A DNA stretch of 50,688 bases from Lachnospiraceae bacterium. GTDB lineage: Bacteria; Bacillota; Clostridia; Lachnospirales; Lachnospiraceae. Where the stretch lies: positions 1 to 50,688 of the forward strand of contig JAFXEW010000025.1 of assembly GCA_017513625.1 (NCBI GenBank), read 5' to 3'. Below are positions 33,881 to 43,261 of this stretch, piece after piece. Each line of letters starts with the position of its first letter. Position 1 is the stretch's first letter. The notes under the pieces were generated by a model. It saw only the letters and a list, made by a program, of their open reading frames with translations. It was not told the origin of the DNA and ran no database searches. Position numbers and translations under genes: made by a program.

Positions 33881-35729
33881 GAAAAGGAAGTTTAAATTAT
33901 CTAAAAAGCAGAAACGCATACTGTTGATAGCAGCGGCATGTCTATTGGTACTTGCGGCTTGTTATACTCTTTTTCTGGCCCCCTTGCTACGGGAAGAAAA
34001 GTGGATATTTAAAGAAACGACGGTAGAAAAAGGCACCCTGGTTATGGGTATTACGGAAAGCGGACAGCTGGAATACGGGGTGCAGTCGGTTACCTATGAT
34101 TTGGATTTAAGCATAACGGATGCAGAGGAGTCAGAGGACGAAGAGGAAACTGTCAGTCGTTATCTTGAAATTGAGAGAGTTTATGTAGCTGCGGGACAGC
34201 GGATACAAAAAGGAGATTCGTTGATTGCCTTTTCCAAGGATAGTATTGAGGATGTCCGCAAACTGTTAAACAGTGCGTTGGCTGATGCTAAAGTTGCCCG
34301 CAGCGAAGCGCAGTCGGAGTATGATTTGGCCGTATTGGAAGCGCAGTCTGATTATAAAGCAAAAACCAAGGCTGCTGAATACGCAAAAGAAACTTATTCT
34401 AATACAAAAGCAACCATTGAAAATGAAATTCTTTCCCTGCAACTGCAGATTACTAAGAGCCAAAATCAGGTGGAAAGTCTGGAAGATAATGTAGACACGG
34501 CTCAGGAAAACTTTAATGAGGCAGAGCAGGCCTATTTGGAAGCCAAGAACAGTCTGGAACAGGCAGACCCTCAGAATGCACCATGGTATCGCGTAGTATT
34601 ACAGGGGTATAACAGTGCACGGACAAAATATGATAATGCCCTGTCTTCTCTGGACCGTGCAAAGCAGTCTTTGTCAGATAACGGAGTCCGGATTACTAAG
34701 CTGCAGACTCAATTGGCTAATGCTAAGGCGGCTAGGGAAATAAATAATCTGACTGCAGAAGAAAACTATCAGACCGCATTGCTGGAAGGCGAAAATGCAG
34801 CTATTTTGTATGATGCGGAACTGGAGAGTTTGAAGAGCACTTTGGAAGAGGCGCAGAGCAAAGAGCAGGAAATCAGTGAGCAGATAAATGCCTTTGAAAC
34901 CTTTGTGGGAGAAAAAGGTATATTATACGCAGAGGAATCAGGAATTGTGACAGAAATGGTTTATGAGGCCGGAGATGAGCTGGTAAACAAGGGGACGATA
35001 TTGTCTTATGCCACGATGGATGCCATGACCATATCAGTGGATGTTACCCAGGAGGATGTAGTGGATTTGAAAGTGGGCGACAAGGTGGATATTCTCTTTT
35101 CAGCCTACGGAGAGAAGGAGTTTGGCGGAACCATTTTAGAGATTGATACTACAGCAACTTCCCGTAACAGTAATACGGTAAGCTATCCTGTACTAATCGG
35201 AGTAGAAGGTGAGACTACACTTCTGTACGGCGGAATGACGGCGGACATTACCTTTGCGAAAGAGAAAAAGGATGATGTGTTATATGTATCCCGTAATGCA
35301 GTTGTAGAGGAAAACGGTAAGTCCTATGTATATATCCGTCAGGATAAAAATGCCAGAAAGCAGGTGGAAACAGGACTTAGAAACGGTGTCTACGTGGAAA
35401 TTCTTTCCGGTTTGGAAAAGGGTGACGTGATATATATTGCCAGTGTAGTCAGTTCGCTGGAGGATGTGGAAAAGCAGCAGGATAAGGGAAGCGCTACGCA
35501 AGATGGTAACAGCGGATTTTCACCGGAGAATTTTATGAATGGTAATATGGATTTTGGTGATATGGAATTCCCCGGAGGTATGGAAATGCCTGATATGGGA
35601 AATATGCCGGGCGGAGGTATGCCTGATATTGGAAACATGCCGGGTGGAGGTATGCCTGATATGAGCGGCAGACCGGGAGGAAATGAAGGAAGCGGAAGCA
35701 GAGGTCCGGGAAGGAGGAACAGTCAATGA
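33867..35729 (+). CDS. membrane-fusion adaptor 2 with Met/Gly-rich tail
   Basis: A 620-residue adaptor with an N-terminal helix (RILLIAAACLLVLAACYTLFL), lipoyl-like strands (YVAAGQRIQKGDSLIAFSK), a coiled coil of about 220 residues, then SGIVTEMVYEAGDELVNKG and a membrane-proximal domain (VSRNAVVEENGKSYVYIR). The last about 60 residues repeat GNMPGGGMPD with Met every few residues. The start is set by ggaggtgtaacag before the ATG. It overlaps the third adaptor gene by 4 bases (ATGA). In the Gram-positive envelope such adaptors reach into the wall and gate export by MacB-like permeases. Confidence 0.9.
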   Translation: MVSSKKRKFKLSKKQKRILLIAAACLLVLAACYTLFLAPLLREEKWIFKETTVEKGTLVMGITESGQLEYGVQSVTYDLDLSITDAEESEDEEETVSRYLEIERVYVAAGQRIQKGDSLIAFSKDSIEDVRKLLNSALADAKVARSEAQSEYDLAVLEAQSDYKAKTKAAEYAKETYSNTKATIENEILSLQLQITKSQNQVESLEDNVDTAQENFNEAEQAYLEAKNSLEQADPQNAPWYRVVLQGYNSARTKYDNALSSLDRAKQSLSDNGVRITKLQTQLANAKAAREINNLTAEENYQTALLEGENAAILYDAELESLKSTLEEAQSKEQEISEQINAFETFVGEKGILYAEESGIVTEMVYEAGDELVNKGTILSYATMDAMTISVDVTQEDVVDLKVGDKVDILFSAYGEKEFGGTILEIDTTATSRNSNTVSYPVLIGVEGETTLLYGGMTADITFAKEKKDDVLYVSRNAVVEENGKSYVYIRQDKNARKQVETGLRNGVYVEILSGLEKGDVIYIASVVSSLEDVEKQQDKGSATQDGNSGFSPENFMNGNMDFGDMEFPGGMEMPDMGNMPGGGMPDIGNMPGGGMPDMSGRPGGNEGSGSRGPGRRNSQ

Positions 35730-37495
35730 CGGGTAGAGTAAAAAATCTTTTTTCCGGATGGAAGTGCAGCAGGAGAATGCTTCTTCTTTTGATTGTGGGT
35801 ATTTTATTAGCGGTAGCAGTAATTGCAATAACTGTTACACGGAACAATCAGAGTGTTGAAATAGTATACAAAGAGACACCTGTCAGTTTTGGGTCTCTGG
35901 CAGTGGGAATTACGGAAAGCGGCAGCGTGGATATTGGTGTTACCCAGCAGCTTTTTGAACTGGATATGAGTGCTTTGCAGCGGGTAGATACAGGAAATCT
36001 GGGTAATTCTTCCCAGTCCGGCAGCAATAGCATGTCAGCCGGAATGGGAGGCCCTATGTCCGGCGGTGGTGCAATGGGCGGAAGCAGTATGCCCGGCGGA
36101 GGTTCCTTTAATGGATTTTCCCAGATGTTTAACATATTGGGCGGAAATACCTTTGTAAATAGTGGCGAGGATTCCAGCCTTGTGGTTTCACGGGTAGTAG
36201 TGTCTTCCGGACAGCAGGTTAGAATAGGTGACGTGCTCTATGAATTGGAGGAGGAGAGCGTGCTGGAGCTGGAAAAAGAGCTACAGTCCAATGTAGATCT
36301 GGCCAAGTCCGACCTGGAAGCAGTATATGCGGACCGGAAACTCTCTAAACAGACTGCGGAATATACCTATGAGACCAGTAAGGCATATGGAAGTTACAGT
36401 GCCACGGAATATCAGTCTACCATCAGTAGTTATACTGATGCGGTGGCAGATGCAGAAAAGAGTCTCGCCTCAGCTGAAAATAACCTGACACTTCAGGAGG
36501 CAGCGCTGACTGAAGCGCGCGGTTTGTATGAAGGTGCATTAACCGTATATAATGGCAGTGTTTGGTCCAGGGACCATACGGATAAGTATCAGGACACATA
36601 TCTGTATGTGGAATATTTTAATCAGGCCAAGAGCGACTATAATACAGTGGAATCCATGGCCAATAAGGTCAGCCAGTTAGAAGAGAAGGTGGAGCAGGCC
36701 AAGGATAATCTGGACACTGCCCGGAAAAATTTAAGTAAGGCCAAGCGCCAACAGGAGCAGGGGATATTATCCGCAAAGAAAACAAAAGCCTTGCGTGAGC
36801 TGGCTGATGAAACGGCGGCAGAAACCCGGGACATTTCACTGGCTTATCTGGAAGAGGAAGTAAGTGAACAGGAAGAGGTCTATGCACGGGCAAAGGAAAA
36901 ATGGGAGGAATACAGTTCTCATATAAACGGTACACAGATTCTTGCCGGATACAACGGTGTGATAACAGAAGTTGGACTGCAGGAGGGAGATTCCCTGAGC
37001 ACCAATCAAATGTTAATCACCTTGTATAATAATGATGATGTAACGATGACAGTAACTGTAGCGGAAGAAGATATGAGCGGTATAGCTGTGGGGTCCAAGG
37101 CAAGAGTGGACTTGATTGCTTATCCAGAGGAAATATTTGAAGCTGAAGTAACTGAGATTTCTGATGCTACCACGGATTCAAAGGGGAACGTGGTGTATGA
37201 AGTGACGGCTACTCTCCGTGGCGACATGTCAGGATTATTTCAGGGTATGACGGGAGAGGTGACTTTTATTTCCGAAGAGGTAAAGGATGTACTGTATGTA
37301 AATAAACGTGCAGTAATCACAGAAGGCGACAACTCGTATGTAAAAGTAAAATCTCCGGATGGTAATGTTTCCAAAAGAAAGATTACCGTAGGATTTAGTG
37401 ACGGCAGAAATGTTGAAGTGTTGGAAGGCCTGAATGAGGGTGAAATTGTACTAATAGAAAATAAGATAGTGGCCCAAGGGCAGAATGAGAGGTAG
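35726..37495 (+). CDS. membrane-fusion adaptor 3 with Gly/Met-rich insert
   Basis: A 589-residue adaptor: N-terminal helix (MLLLLIVGILLAVAVIAITV), then a Gly/Met/Ser-rich insert (about 98-131, SAGMGGPMSGGGAMGGSSMP) placed before the first lipoyl half (VVSSGQQVRIGDVLYELEEE), a coiled coil, and the second half (YNGVITEVGLQEGDSLS). A C-terminal domain with VNKRAVITEGDNSYVKVK follows. It differs from the other two in carrying the low-complexity part near the N-terminus. The permease gene follows at once. Confidence 0.9.
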   Translation: MTGRVKNLFSGWKCSRRMLLLLIVGILLAVAVIAITVTRNNQSVEIVYKETPVSFGSLAVGITESGSVDIGVTQQLFELDMSALQRVDTGNLGNSSQSGSNSMSAGMGGPMSGGGAMGGSSMPGGGSFNGFSQMFNILGGNTFVNSGEDSSLVVSRVVVSSGQQVRIGDVLYELEEESVLELEKELQSNVDLAKSDLEAVYADRKLSKQTAEYTYETSKAYGSYSATEYQSTISSYTDAVADAEKSLASAENNLTLQEAALTEARGLYEGALTVYNGSVWSRDHTDKYQDTYLYVEYFNQAKSDYNTVESMANKVSQLEEKVEQAKDNLDTARKNLSKAKRQQEQGILSAKKTKALRELADETAAETRDISLAYLEEEVSEQEEVYARAKEKWEEYSSHINGTQILAGYNGVITEVGLQEGDSLSTNQMLITLYNNDDVTMTVTVAEEDMSGIAVGSKARVDLIAYPEEIFEAEVTEISDATTDSKGNVVYEVTATLRGDMSGLFQGMTGEVTFISEEVKDVLYVNKRAVITEGDNSYVKVKSPDGNVSKRKITVGFSDGRNVEVLEGLNEGEIVLIENKIVAQGQNER

Positions 37496-37496
37496 T

Positions 37497-38915
37497 ATGA
37501 GAATATCTGAAATATTTCGATTGGTTTATCTGAATCTCTCCCAAAATAAATTTAAGGTTATTCTTACCTCCATCGGTATTGTAGTGGGTTCTGCCACCAT
37601 TATGCTGGTATTGGCTATCGGTATGGGCGGCCGTGCGGAAGTGGCAGAGCAGTTCAAGAATTTGAATGCAGGCGCTATTGATATATCCTATGGCGGACAG
37701 GGTAGCTTTGACATGGACAGCTTTATGAGCGGGGCTATGGGTAATCCTTTTGGCGGGCAAGGTTCGTCACGGGGAAACAGTGGCAGAGGAAATGGTTCAA
37801 CAGGATTTCCCGGAGGCAGTGCAGGCGGTTTCAGCGGCGGAGTTCCCGGTAATGTCGGCGGATTTAGTGGAGGCACTTTTCCCGGTGGCGGAAGTAACGG
37901 ACAGCAAAAATCTAATCCCTTTGGAGGACGCAGTTCCGGAGATGAGGTGATTCTGACTACAGCAGACTGCGAGGAGCTGGAATTGTTTGTGGCGGGAATC
38001 ACTGACACTACCATTTCCTATTCCTCCAAGGCATCGTTGGAAGGAGGAGAGCTGGAAAGCGCCACTTCCTATACTGTGGCAGGTGTACGGAGCAATTACG
38101 CCGGTATCAGCAATCTGAAAATGACTATCGGTAATTTTTTGACCGATGAACAGGATGAAAGCAAAGAAAAAGTATGCGTACTGGGCATGAGCGTAGCCAG
38201 AGAGATTTTTGGCAGTGCTTATGCGGCTTATGACGGTAGTGTATATATCGACGGCAGACCTTATGTAGTAACGGGGGTATTGGCCGAAATGGGTACCGTA
38301 GCATCCGGTATCAGTCCTGATACTGCTGTATTTGTGCCTTATGAAACAGGTATTAAATACGTTACAGGTCCTTCTATCAGCCCTACCGTTACAGTTATTG
38401 CAGCAGATGTAAACAGCGTTGACCGGGTAATGGCGGATGTGGAAACGGTACTTGCTGACAGCTACGAAGGAGTAACCTTTAATATCTCAGATGCAGGAAC
38501 CAAGATGGAGGCTGCGTCGGCTTCTAACGAAACACTTACCTGGCTGTTGGTATCCATGTCTGTAATTGTATTTATTGTAGGCGGTATCGGTATCATGAAT
38601 GTTTTATTCCTGTCCGTCAAGGAACGTACCAATGAAATCGGTATTTTAAAGGCGGTGGGATGTTCCAGAAAGGATATTCTGATTGAGTTTCTGATGGAAG
38701 CTTCCTGCATCAGTTTTATCGGTGCGGTCATTGGGGTATTGCTGGCATTGGCGGTGACACCTTTAGTGGAGCTTTTTTCCGTACGGGTGGAGCTGACAGT
38801 ATCCGGTGCCCTGTTGTCCCTGTTGTTTGGCGTAGTTACGGGTACATTGTTTGGTTTACAGCCTGCCTATAGGGCTTCACGTCTGATTCCCGTAGTAGCG
38901 TTAAATCAGGAATAG
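37497..38915 (+). CDS. MacB/FtsX-type ABC transporter permease with Gly-rich insert
   Basis: About 472 residues from ATG 37497 (gagaggtag upstream; ATG 37485 also possible). One helix lies at the N-terminus (FKVILTSIGIVVGSATIMLV) and three near the C-terminus, with MNVLFLSVKERTNEIGILKA and RASRLIPVVALNQE as FtsX/MacB marks. The large extracytoplasmic domain begins with a low-complexity stretch of about 80 residues rich in Gly, Ser, Phe and Pro (GGFSGGVPGNVGGFSGG), not part of usual MacB permeases. It works with the ATPase downstream and the adaptors upstream. Cargo unknown; peptides or small molecules are typical. Confidence 0.92.
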   Translation: MRISEIFRLVYLNLSQNKFKVILTSIGIVVGSATIMLVLAIGMGGRAEVAEQFKNLNAGAIDISYGGQGSFDMDSFMSGAMGNPFGGQGSSRGNSGRGNGSTGFPGGSAGGFSGGVPGNVGGFSGGTFPGGGSNGQQKSNPFGGRSSGDEVILTTADCEELELFVAGITDTTISYSSKASLEGGELESATSYTVAGVRSNYAGISNLKMTIGNFLTDEQDESKEKVCVLGMSVAREIFGSAYAAYDGSVYIDGRPYVVTGVLAEMGTVASGISPDTAVFVPYETGIKYVTGPSISPTVTVIAADVNSVDRVMADVETVLADSYEGVTFNISDAGTKMEAASASNETLTWLLVSMSVIVFIVGGIGIMNVLFLSVKERTNEIGILKAVGCSRKDILIEFLMEASCISFIGAVIGVLLALAVTPLVELFSVRVELTVSGALLSLLFGVVTGTLFGLQPAYRASRLIPVVALNQE

Positions 38916-38936
38916 GGGAAGAAAGGAGCATAGCCA

Positions 38937-39602
38937 ATGATTCGAATGACAGGAATAAATAAAGGATATATGTTGGGAGAGGAAAAACTTCCCATTCTCA
39001 AAAATATAAATTTTACCGTGGAAAAGGGAGAATATGTAGCCATTCTGGGTCCCTCGGGTTCGGGAAAAACCACCCTGATGAATATTGTGGGTTGTATGGA
39101 TGAGATGGATTCGGGAGAATATTATCTGGACGGTTTGGCCGTGCATGAAACACCACAGGATGGATTAACGGAGATACGAAACAAAAAGATAGGTTTTATT
39201 TTTCAAAACTATCAATTGATTCCTACCTATAACATTCTTCAGAATATTGTAATGCCTTTATTGGCAAGGGGTATGACATATGGAGAGGCGGAAGCAGCCT
39301 GTATGAATACCATTGAACTGTTGGGACTGACCAACAGAATCAGTCATAAGCCCGGCGAATTGTCCGGCGGACAAAAACAAAGGGTGTCCATTGCCAGGGC
39401 ATTGGTGGGGCGTCCGTCCATTTTGCTTGCAGATGAACCTACGGGAGCGCTGGACCAAAGCAGTGGAAAGGATGTACTCAGATTATTCAGGGAATTAAAC
39501 GATATGGGTCATACCATCGTAATGATTACCCATGATTCACAGGTAGCGAAGTCTGCCGGCCGGATTGTAAGAATCGTTGATGGTGAATTGTACGAAGACT
39601 GA
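38937..39602 (+). CDS. MacB/LolD-type ABC transporter ATPase
   Basis: A 221-residue ATPase: Walker A GPSGSGKTT, Q-loop IFQNYQLIPTY, signature LSGGQKQRVSIARAL, Walker B ILLADEPTGALD and switch His in ITHDSQ. It powers the adjacent FtsX-type permease. A gaaaggag site precedes it, and it ends the five-gene unit. Confidence 0.96.
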   Translation: MIRMTGINKGYMLGEEKLPILKNINFTVEKGEYVAILGPSGSGKTTLMNIVGCMDEMDSGEYYLDGLAVHETPQDGLTEIRNKKIGFIFQNYQLIPTYNILQNIVMPLLARGMTYGEAEAACMNTIELLGLTNRISHKPGELSGGQKQRVSIARALVGRPSILLADEPTGALDQSSGKDVLRLFRELNDMGHTIVMITHDSQVAKSAGRIVRIVDGELYED

Positions 39603-39607
39603 TGCAT

Positions 39608-39636
39608 TTGACAAAAAAGATAGCTATGTGTACACT
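39608..39636 (+). promoter_or_regulatory. predicted promoter of the lipoprotein gene
   Basis: TTGACA and TACACT with a 17-base spacer, about 60 bases before the lipoprotein start. Confidence 0.6.
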
Positions 39637-39697
39637 TAATGTATGGGGAGGGATGGCAGGTCATTAAGACTGCCATAGGAAGCAAAGGAGGAGAATT

Positions 39698-41305
39698 ATG
39701 AAAAAGACAGGAAAGTGTACGGCGTTGTTAATGTTATGTCTTTGTTTGGCAGGCTGTGGGACCCTTGATGTTCCGGTAGCAGACAGTCAGCAGAGAGAAG
39801 AAAGTGAAACTGCATCTAACGCTACGGCAGAAACAGAAGAGACCACGGATACAGAAGGTTCTCTTTCAGAAAGTATGGAGAGCGGTTTTGAAGCAGAGGA
39901 AGAGACGGAGGAAAATGTACAGGTACAGGGAGGAATGCCTGAGATAACAGTGATTCCACAGTCCGGAGAATGGTATGATGGAGAGGACGGCACGTTGCTG
40001 TTAGAGTACAGTTACGGAAGAATTGTTGTTGCGGGTGAAGGAACGGAGGCATTACAGGCTGCTTTGGATGAGCAGTTTCCGGAGATGCAGTATAATGACC
40101 GGGTTAAAGAACTGGTAAAGGATGTGAGAGCAGTTTATCAGGAGCAGAAAGAGAATGGTCCTGATACGTTTTATACTTACTTTTTTGATGACAATGCCAT
40201 GATCACCCGTTTTGACGAAAAGATACTTAGTTTCAAAACGTCCCAATACGAATATACGGGAGGGGCGCACGGCATGTACTTTAACAGCGGAACCACCTAC
40301 GAGGTTGCTACGGGTGCGCTGTTAGGGCCGGATGATATTTTAGCGGACAGGATGGGATTTGAAACGGAAGCAGCTGTCTACATTGCCAAGGAATTAAATG
40401 CTGTTTACGGTGATCAGCTGTTTGAAGACTATGAGACCACGGTGACGGAAGGCTTGAAGGGAAATGACTGGAACTGGTGTCTGGATGCAACAGGTATCAG
40501 GGTGATGTATACCCCCTATGAGATAGGCCCTTATGCAATGGGGGCACCGGAGGTGCTTTTGCCCTATGCAATCTTTGGCAGATATATGAAGGAAGAATAT
40601 CTGTGTATCTATGACGAAATGATTGCTGCCATTACTCCAGACGCGGATATGTCGGAAGCGGTGGGCACATCTGATTTTATGACGATTCAGTCAGGGACCA
40701 CGGAGTGGGATATGTCAGAATATTCCCTGGTCAGCGGAGATGTGGCAGTGGAGCTCGGAGAGTTTGACTGGCTTGAGTCTGCTTATTTATTAAAGAAAGA
40801 CAGCAGAAGCTTTGTTCTTTTGAGTTTTGATTATATGTCTGATGATTATGTGACCTTCAGCTATGAAGTCACAGACGGTCAGATAGTGAAGCGCGGGGGA
40901 GTGCCGGGAGCATATATAAGCGGAGAGCATTGGTCTGACTCCCATGTCGGCATGGTGTTATCTTTGAATGTGTTGGGTACCTATGGGGCCAAGCTTACAT
41001 ATATCATTGATGAGATGGGACAGCTGATGCCTGAAAAGGAGATGTACATCATTGACTCTGCTGCCAATATTAAGGTAAAGAAGCAGCTTCCCGTTATGAT
41101 AAACGGTGAGTCTGTGACCTTGGAGCCGGGCACGGAGATTCGGATAACCGGAACCAACAACATTGATGAGGTTCTTTTTAAAGAAGTATCAGGAGGCAGG
41201 GAAGGCGTTATCCATTATACGATGGATGAGGAGAATTCCTGGATTCATCTTATTGACGGCATATCGGAGTATGAGTACTTTGAAGAACTGCCCTATGCAG
41301 GTTAG
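39698..41305 (+). CDS. lipoprotein with DUF4163/DUF3298 domains
   Basis: A 535-residue lipoprotein: the signal ends LCLCLAGC, lipidated at Cys20. A Ser/Thr/Glu-rich spacer of about 55 residues precedes the DUF4163-like part (QSGEWYDGEDGTLLLEYSYG) and the DUF3298-like part (YEYTGGAHGMYFNSGTTYEV), a pairing known from RsiV-type anti-sigma proteins and free wall lipoproteins. The last 150 residues are beta-rich and unassigned. It has its own promoter and terminator. No sigma-factor gene is adjacent, so signalling is not implied. Confidence 0.85.
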   Translation: MKKTGKCTALLMLCLCLAGCGTLDVPVADSQQREESETASNATAETEETTDTEGSLSESMESGFEAEEETEENVQVQGGMPEITVIPQSGEWYDGEDGTLLLEYSYGRIVVAGEGTEALQAALDEQFPEMQYNDRVKELVKDVRAVYQEQKENGPDTFYTYFFDDNAMITRFDEKILSFKTSQYEYTGGAHGMYFNSGTTYEVATGALLGPDDILADRMGFETEAAVYIAKELNAVYGDQLFEDYETTVTEGLKGNDWNWCLDATGIRVMYTPYEIGPYAMGAPEVLLPYAIFGRYMKEEYLCIYDEMIAAITPDADMSEAVGTSDFMTIQSGTTEWDMSEYSLVSGDVAVELGEFDWLESAYLLKKDSRSFVLLSFDYMSDDYVTFSYEVTDGQIVKRGGVPGAYISGEHWSDSHVGMVLSLNVLGTYGAKLTYIIDEMGQLMPEKEMYIIDSAANIKVKKQLPVMINGESVTLEPGTEIRITGTNNIDEVLFKEVSGGREGVIHYTMDEENSWIHLIDGISEYEYFEELPYAG

Positions 41306-41360
41306 GCGGAATGCAGTCCAAAGCATACGGGAACTATTATTTGACAGATTATCATAATTA

Positions 41361-41381
41361 TTTGCATTTGAGATATGCAAA
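41361..41381. promoter_or_regulatory. inverted repeat, operator-like
   Basis: tttgcat and atgcaaa, 7-base perfect arms 7 bases apart, lie between the lipoprotein gene and its terminator, about 110 bases upstream of the RiPP operon. A binding site is possible; no binding protein can be named. Confidence 0.3.
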
Positions 41382-41383
41382 AG

Positions 41384-41422
41384 AAAAGGATTCCTTGCAT
41401 TATGGCAGGGATTCCTTTTTTT
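41384..41422 (+). terminator. intrinsic terminator
   Basis: aaaagga/tcctttt outer stem continues inward through tccttgc/gcaggga with one mismatch, then a run of seven T. It insulates the RiPP operon from the lipoprotein gene. Confidence 0.85.
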
Positions 41423-41484
41423 GTGCCTGTTTTTACCATAAAATGAGCTTACAAACAGATTAGTAAAAAAAAGGAGTGTTGAAT

Positions 41485-42384
41485 ATGGGCCTGAAAATTG
41501 AGAACTTAACCAAAACATATGGTGATTTCACGGCATTAAACAGTATTTCCTTAGAAGCAGAAAATGGAAAGATACTTGGAATATTAGGAAGAAACGGTGC
41601 CGGTAAGACCACCACCATCAAAAGCATTATGGGAATCATCGAACCGGACAGCGGGACAATTACATTTGACGGCAAAGACATCAGAAAGGCGGACGTATCC
41701 ATCGGATATTTGCCGGAGGAAAGAGGTCTTTATGTAAACGCCGTAGTCAAAGATCAGCTTTTATATTTTGCCATGCTCAACGGTATGGATAAAAAGAAAG
41801 CTATGGATGAAATCAAGAGATTGCTGGAAGTGTTTAAGATTCCCGGATATCTGAACAAGAAGGTAAAAACCCTCTCCAAGGGTAACAAGCAGAAAATTCA
41901 GTTAATCAGTGCAATTCTTCACAAGCCTCAGATAGTAATTCTGGACGAGCCCTTCAGCGGATTGGACCCGGTCAATATCGAGCTGTTTAAAAATACTGTA
42001 TTGAATCTCCGTAAGGAAGGTGCCACGATTTTGTTCAGTAGTCACAGAATGGAAGATGTGGAAGAAATGTGTGACCGCATCGTAATGCTCAATAAGGGTA
42101 ATGTGGTAGAGAACAATACTGTGAAGGGTCTGATTGACAAGTATTCCAGAGAAGATGTGATGAATGTGGTGACTAATGCAGACATTACTGCATTGGTGGT
42201 TGAAAACGGACTGTTCCTGGAAAAGGCAGAGGGCACGAGCTTTGATATTAAGTTCAACAATACGGCGGAGATACAGTCCCTTTACAAAAAAATACTGGAT
42301 GCAGGTATTGAGATTTGTGAAATCCGTAGCAGAAAAACAACCTTACAGGAAATCTTTATAAAGGAGTTGGCTGATAATGAATAA
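41485..42384 (+). CDS. RiPP-operon ABC transporter ATPase
   Basis: About 299 residues, starting at ATG 41485, which follows aaggag. Walker A is GRNGAGKTTTIKS, the signature is LSKGNKQKIQLI, Walker B is IVILDEPFSGLDP and the switch His is in SSHRMEDVEE; the C-terminal 70 residues are the regulatory extension of the NatA/DrrA type. It pairs with the ABC-2 permease that overlaps it by 8 bases. As first gene of the RiPP operon it probably exports the mature peptides or gives self-immunity. Confidence 0.94.
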   Translation: MGLKIENLTKTYGDFTALNSISLEAENGKILGILGRNGAGKTTTIKSIMGIIEPDSGTITFDGKDIRKADVSIGYLPEERGLYVNAVVKDQLLYFAMLNGMDKKKAMDEIKRLLEVFKIPGYLNKKVKTLSKGNKQKIQLISAILHKPQIVILDEPFSGLDPVNIELFKNTVLNLRKEGATILFSSHRMEDVEEMCDRIVMLNKGNVVENNTVKGLIDKYSREDVMNVVTNADITALVVENGLFLEKAEGTSFDIKFNNTAEIQSLYKKILDAGIEICEIRSRKTTLQEIFIKELADNE

Positions 42385-43261
42385 TAAAATAGGAAAAGTT
42401 ATATGGTTTACCTTTAAACAGGTAATTACATCAAATTGGTATGCTTTAATATTTATTATGGGTATCGTGGGAGTACTTTTATCCACTCAGTCAGATAAGA
42501 TCATGGGTGCGTTATTTGGAAGTTCAGCATCGGCAGCCGGTCAGGCAGCTACGGTGATGACGGCAAAGGATGCCACATTTATGCTTCAGTTTGTGATTAT
42601 TCTGATACTGTTTTTAATGATACTCGTTTACGGAGCTAATATTGCAAACTCCATTGTTGAGGAAAAGAGCGGACGAATTATTGAAACCTTACTTTGCTAT
42701 GTAAAGCCCTTAGATCTTCTGGCAGGCAAGATTGTAGGTTATCTGCTGGCAATTATTATGGAAATTGCTATCTGGGTTGGATACTATCTGATTCTTGATG
42801 TGTTGTTGGAGCTTCCGGCTAATCCGATTTTTGCAGCATTAGGTGCTTTACAGCCTCAGGTATATGTATTCCTGGCAGCATCCATTATCTTTGGATTTAT
42901 GATGTACGCATTTGCATTTGCGGCGTTGTCCTCTTATGCAGACAATGCACAGGATTCTACCCAGTTGATGTTCCCCGTTACCATCGTTATCATGATCGCA
43001 TATTTCTTAAGTCTGGCAATTATGAACGGAATGGACGGAACCTGGGCACAGATTATTGCAAAAGCACCTTTCTTCTCGCCCATTGTTACATTTGTAACCA
43101 GTGACCTGATTGCACTGACATGGAAGGAAGTAGGAATCAATCTAGCAATCCAGTTGGTAGAAGTGATAGTTGTAGCAGCTATTTGTGCAAAATTTTACAG
43201 ACGCGGAGTTGTAAGCTATGGACTCAAGAAAATGTCATTCAAGAAATTGCTTGGAAAATAA
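42377..43261 (+). CDS. RiPP-operon ABC-2 type permease
   Basis: A 294-residue permease with six helices of the NatB/ABC-2 type (ANSIVEEKSGRIIETLLCYV is the conserved coupling region after helix two). It forms the membrane part of the exporter with the ATPase upstream. Its 3' end overlaps the dehydrogenase gene by 44 bases, so translation of the two is linked. Confidence 0.9.
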   Translation: MNNKIGKVIWFTFKQVITSNWYALIFIMGIVGVLLSTQSDKIMGALFGSSASAAGQAATVMTAKDATFMLQFVIILILFLMILVYGANIANSIVEEKSGRIIETLLCYVKPLDLLAGKIVGYLLAIIMEIAIWVGYYLILDVLLELPANPIFAALGALQPQVYVFLAASIIFGFMMYAFAFAALSSYADNAQDSTQLMFPVTIVIMIAYFLSLAIMNGMDGTWAQIIAKAPFFSPIVTFVTSDLIALTWKEVGINLAIQLVEVIVVAAICAKFYRRGVVSYGLKKMSFKKLLGK

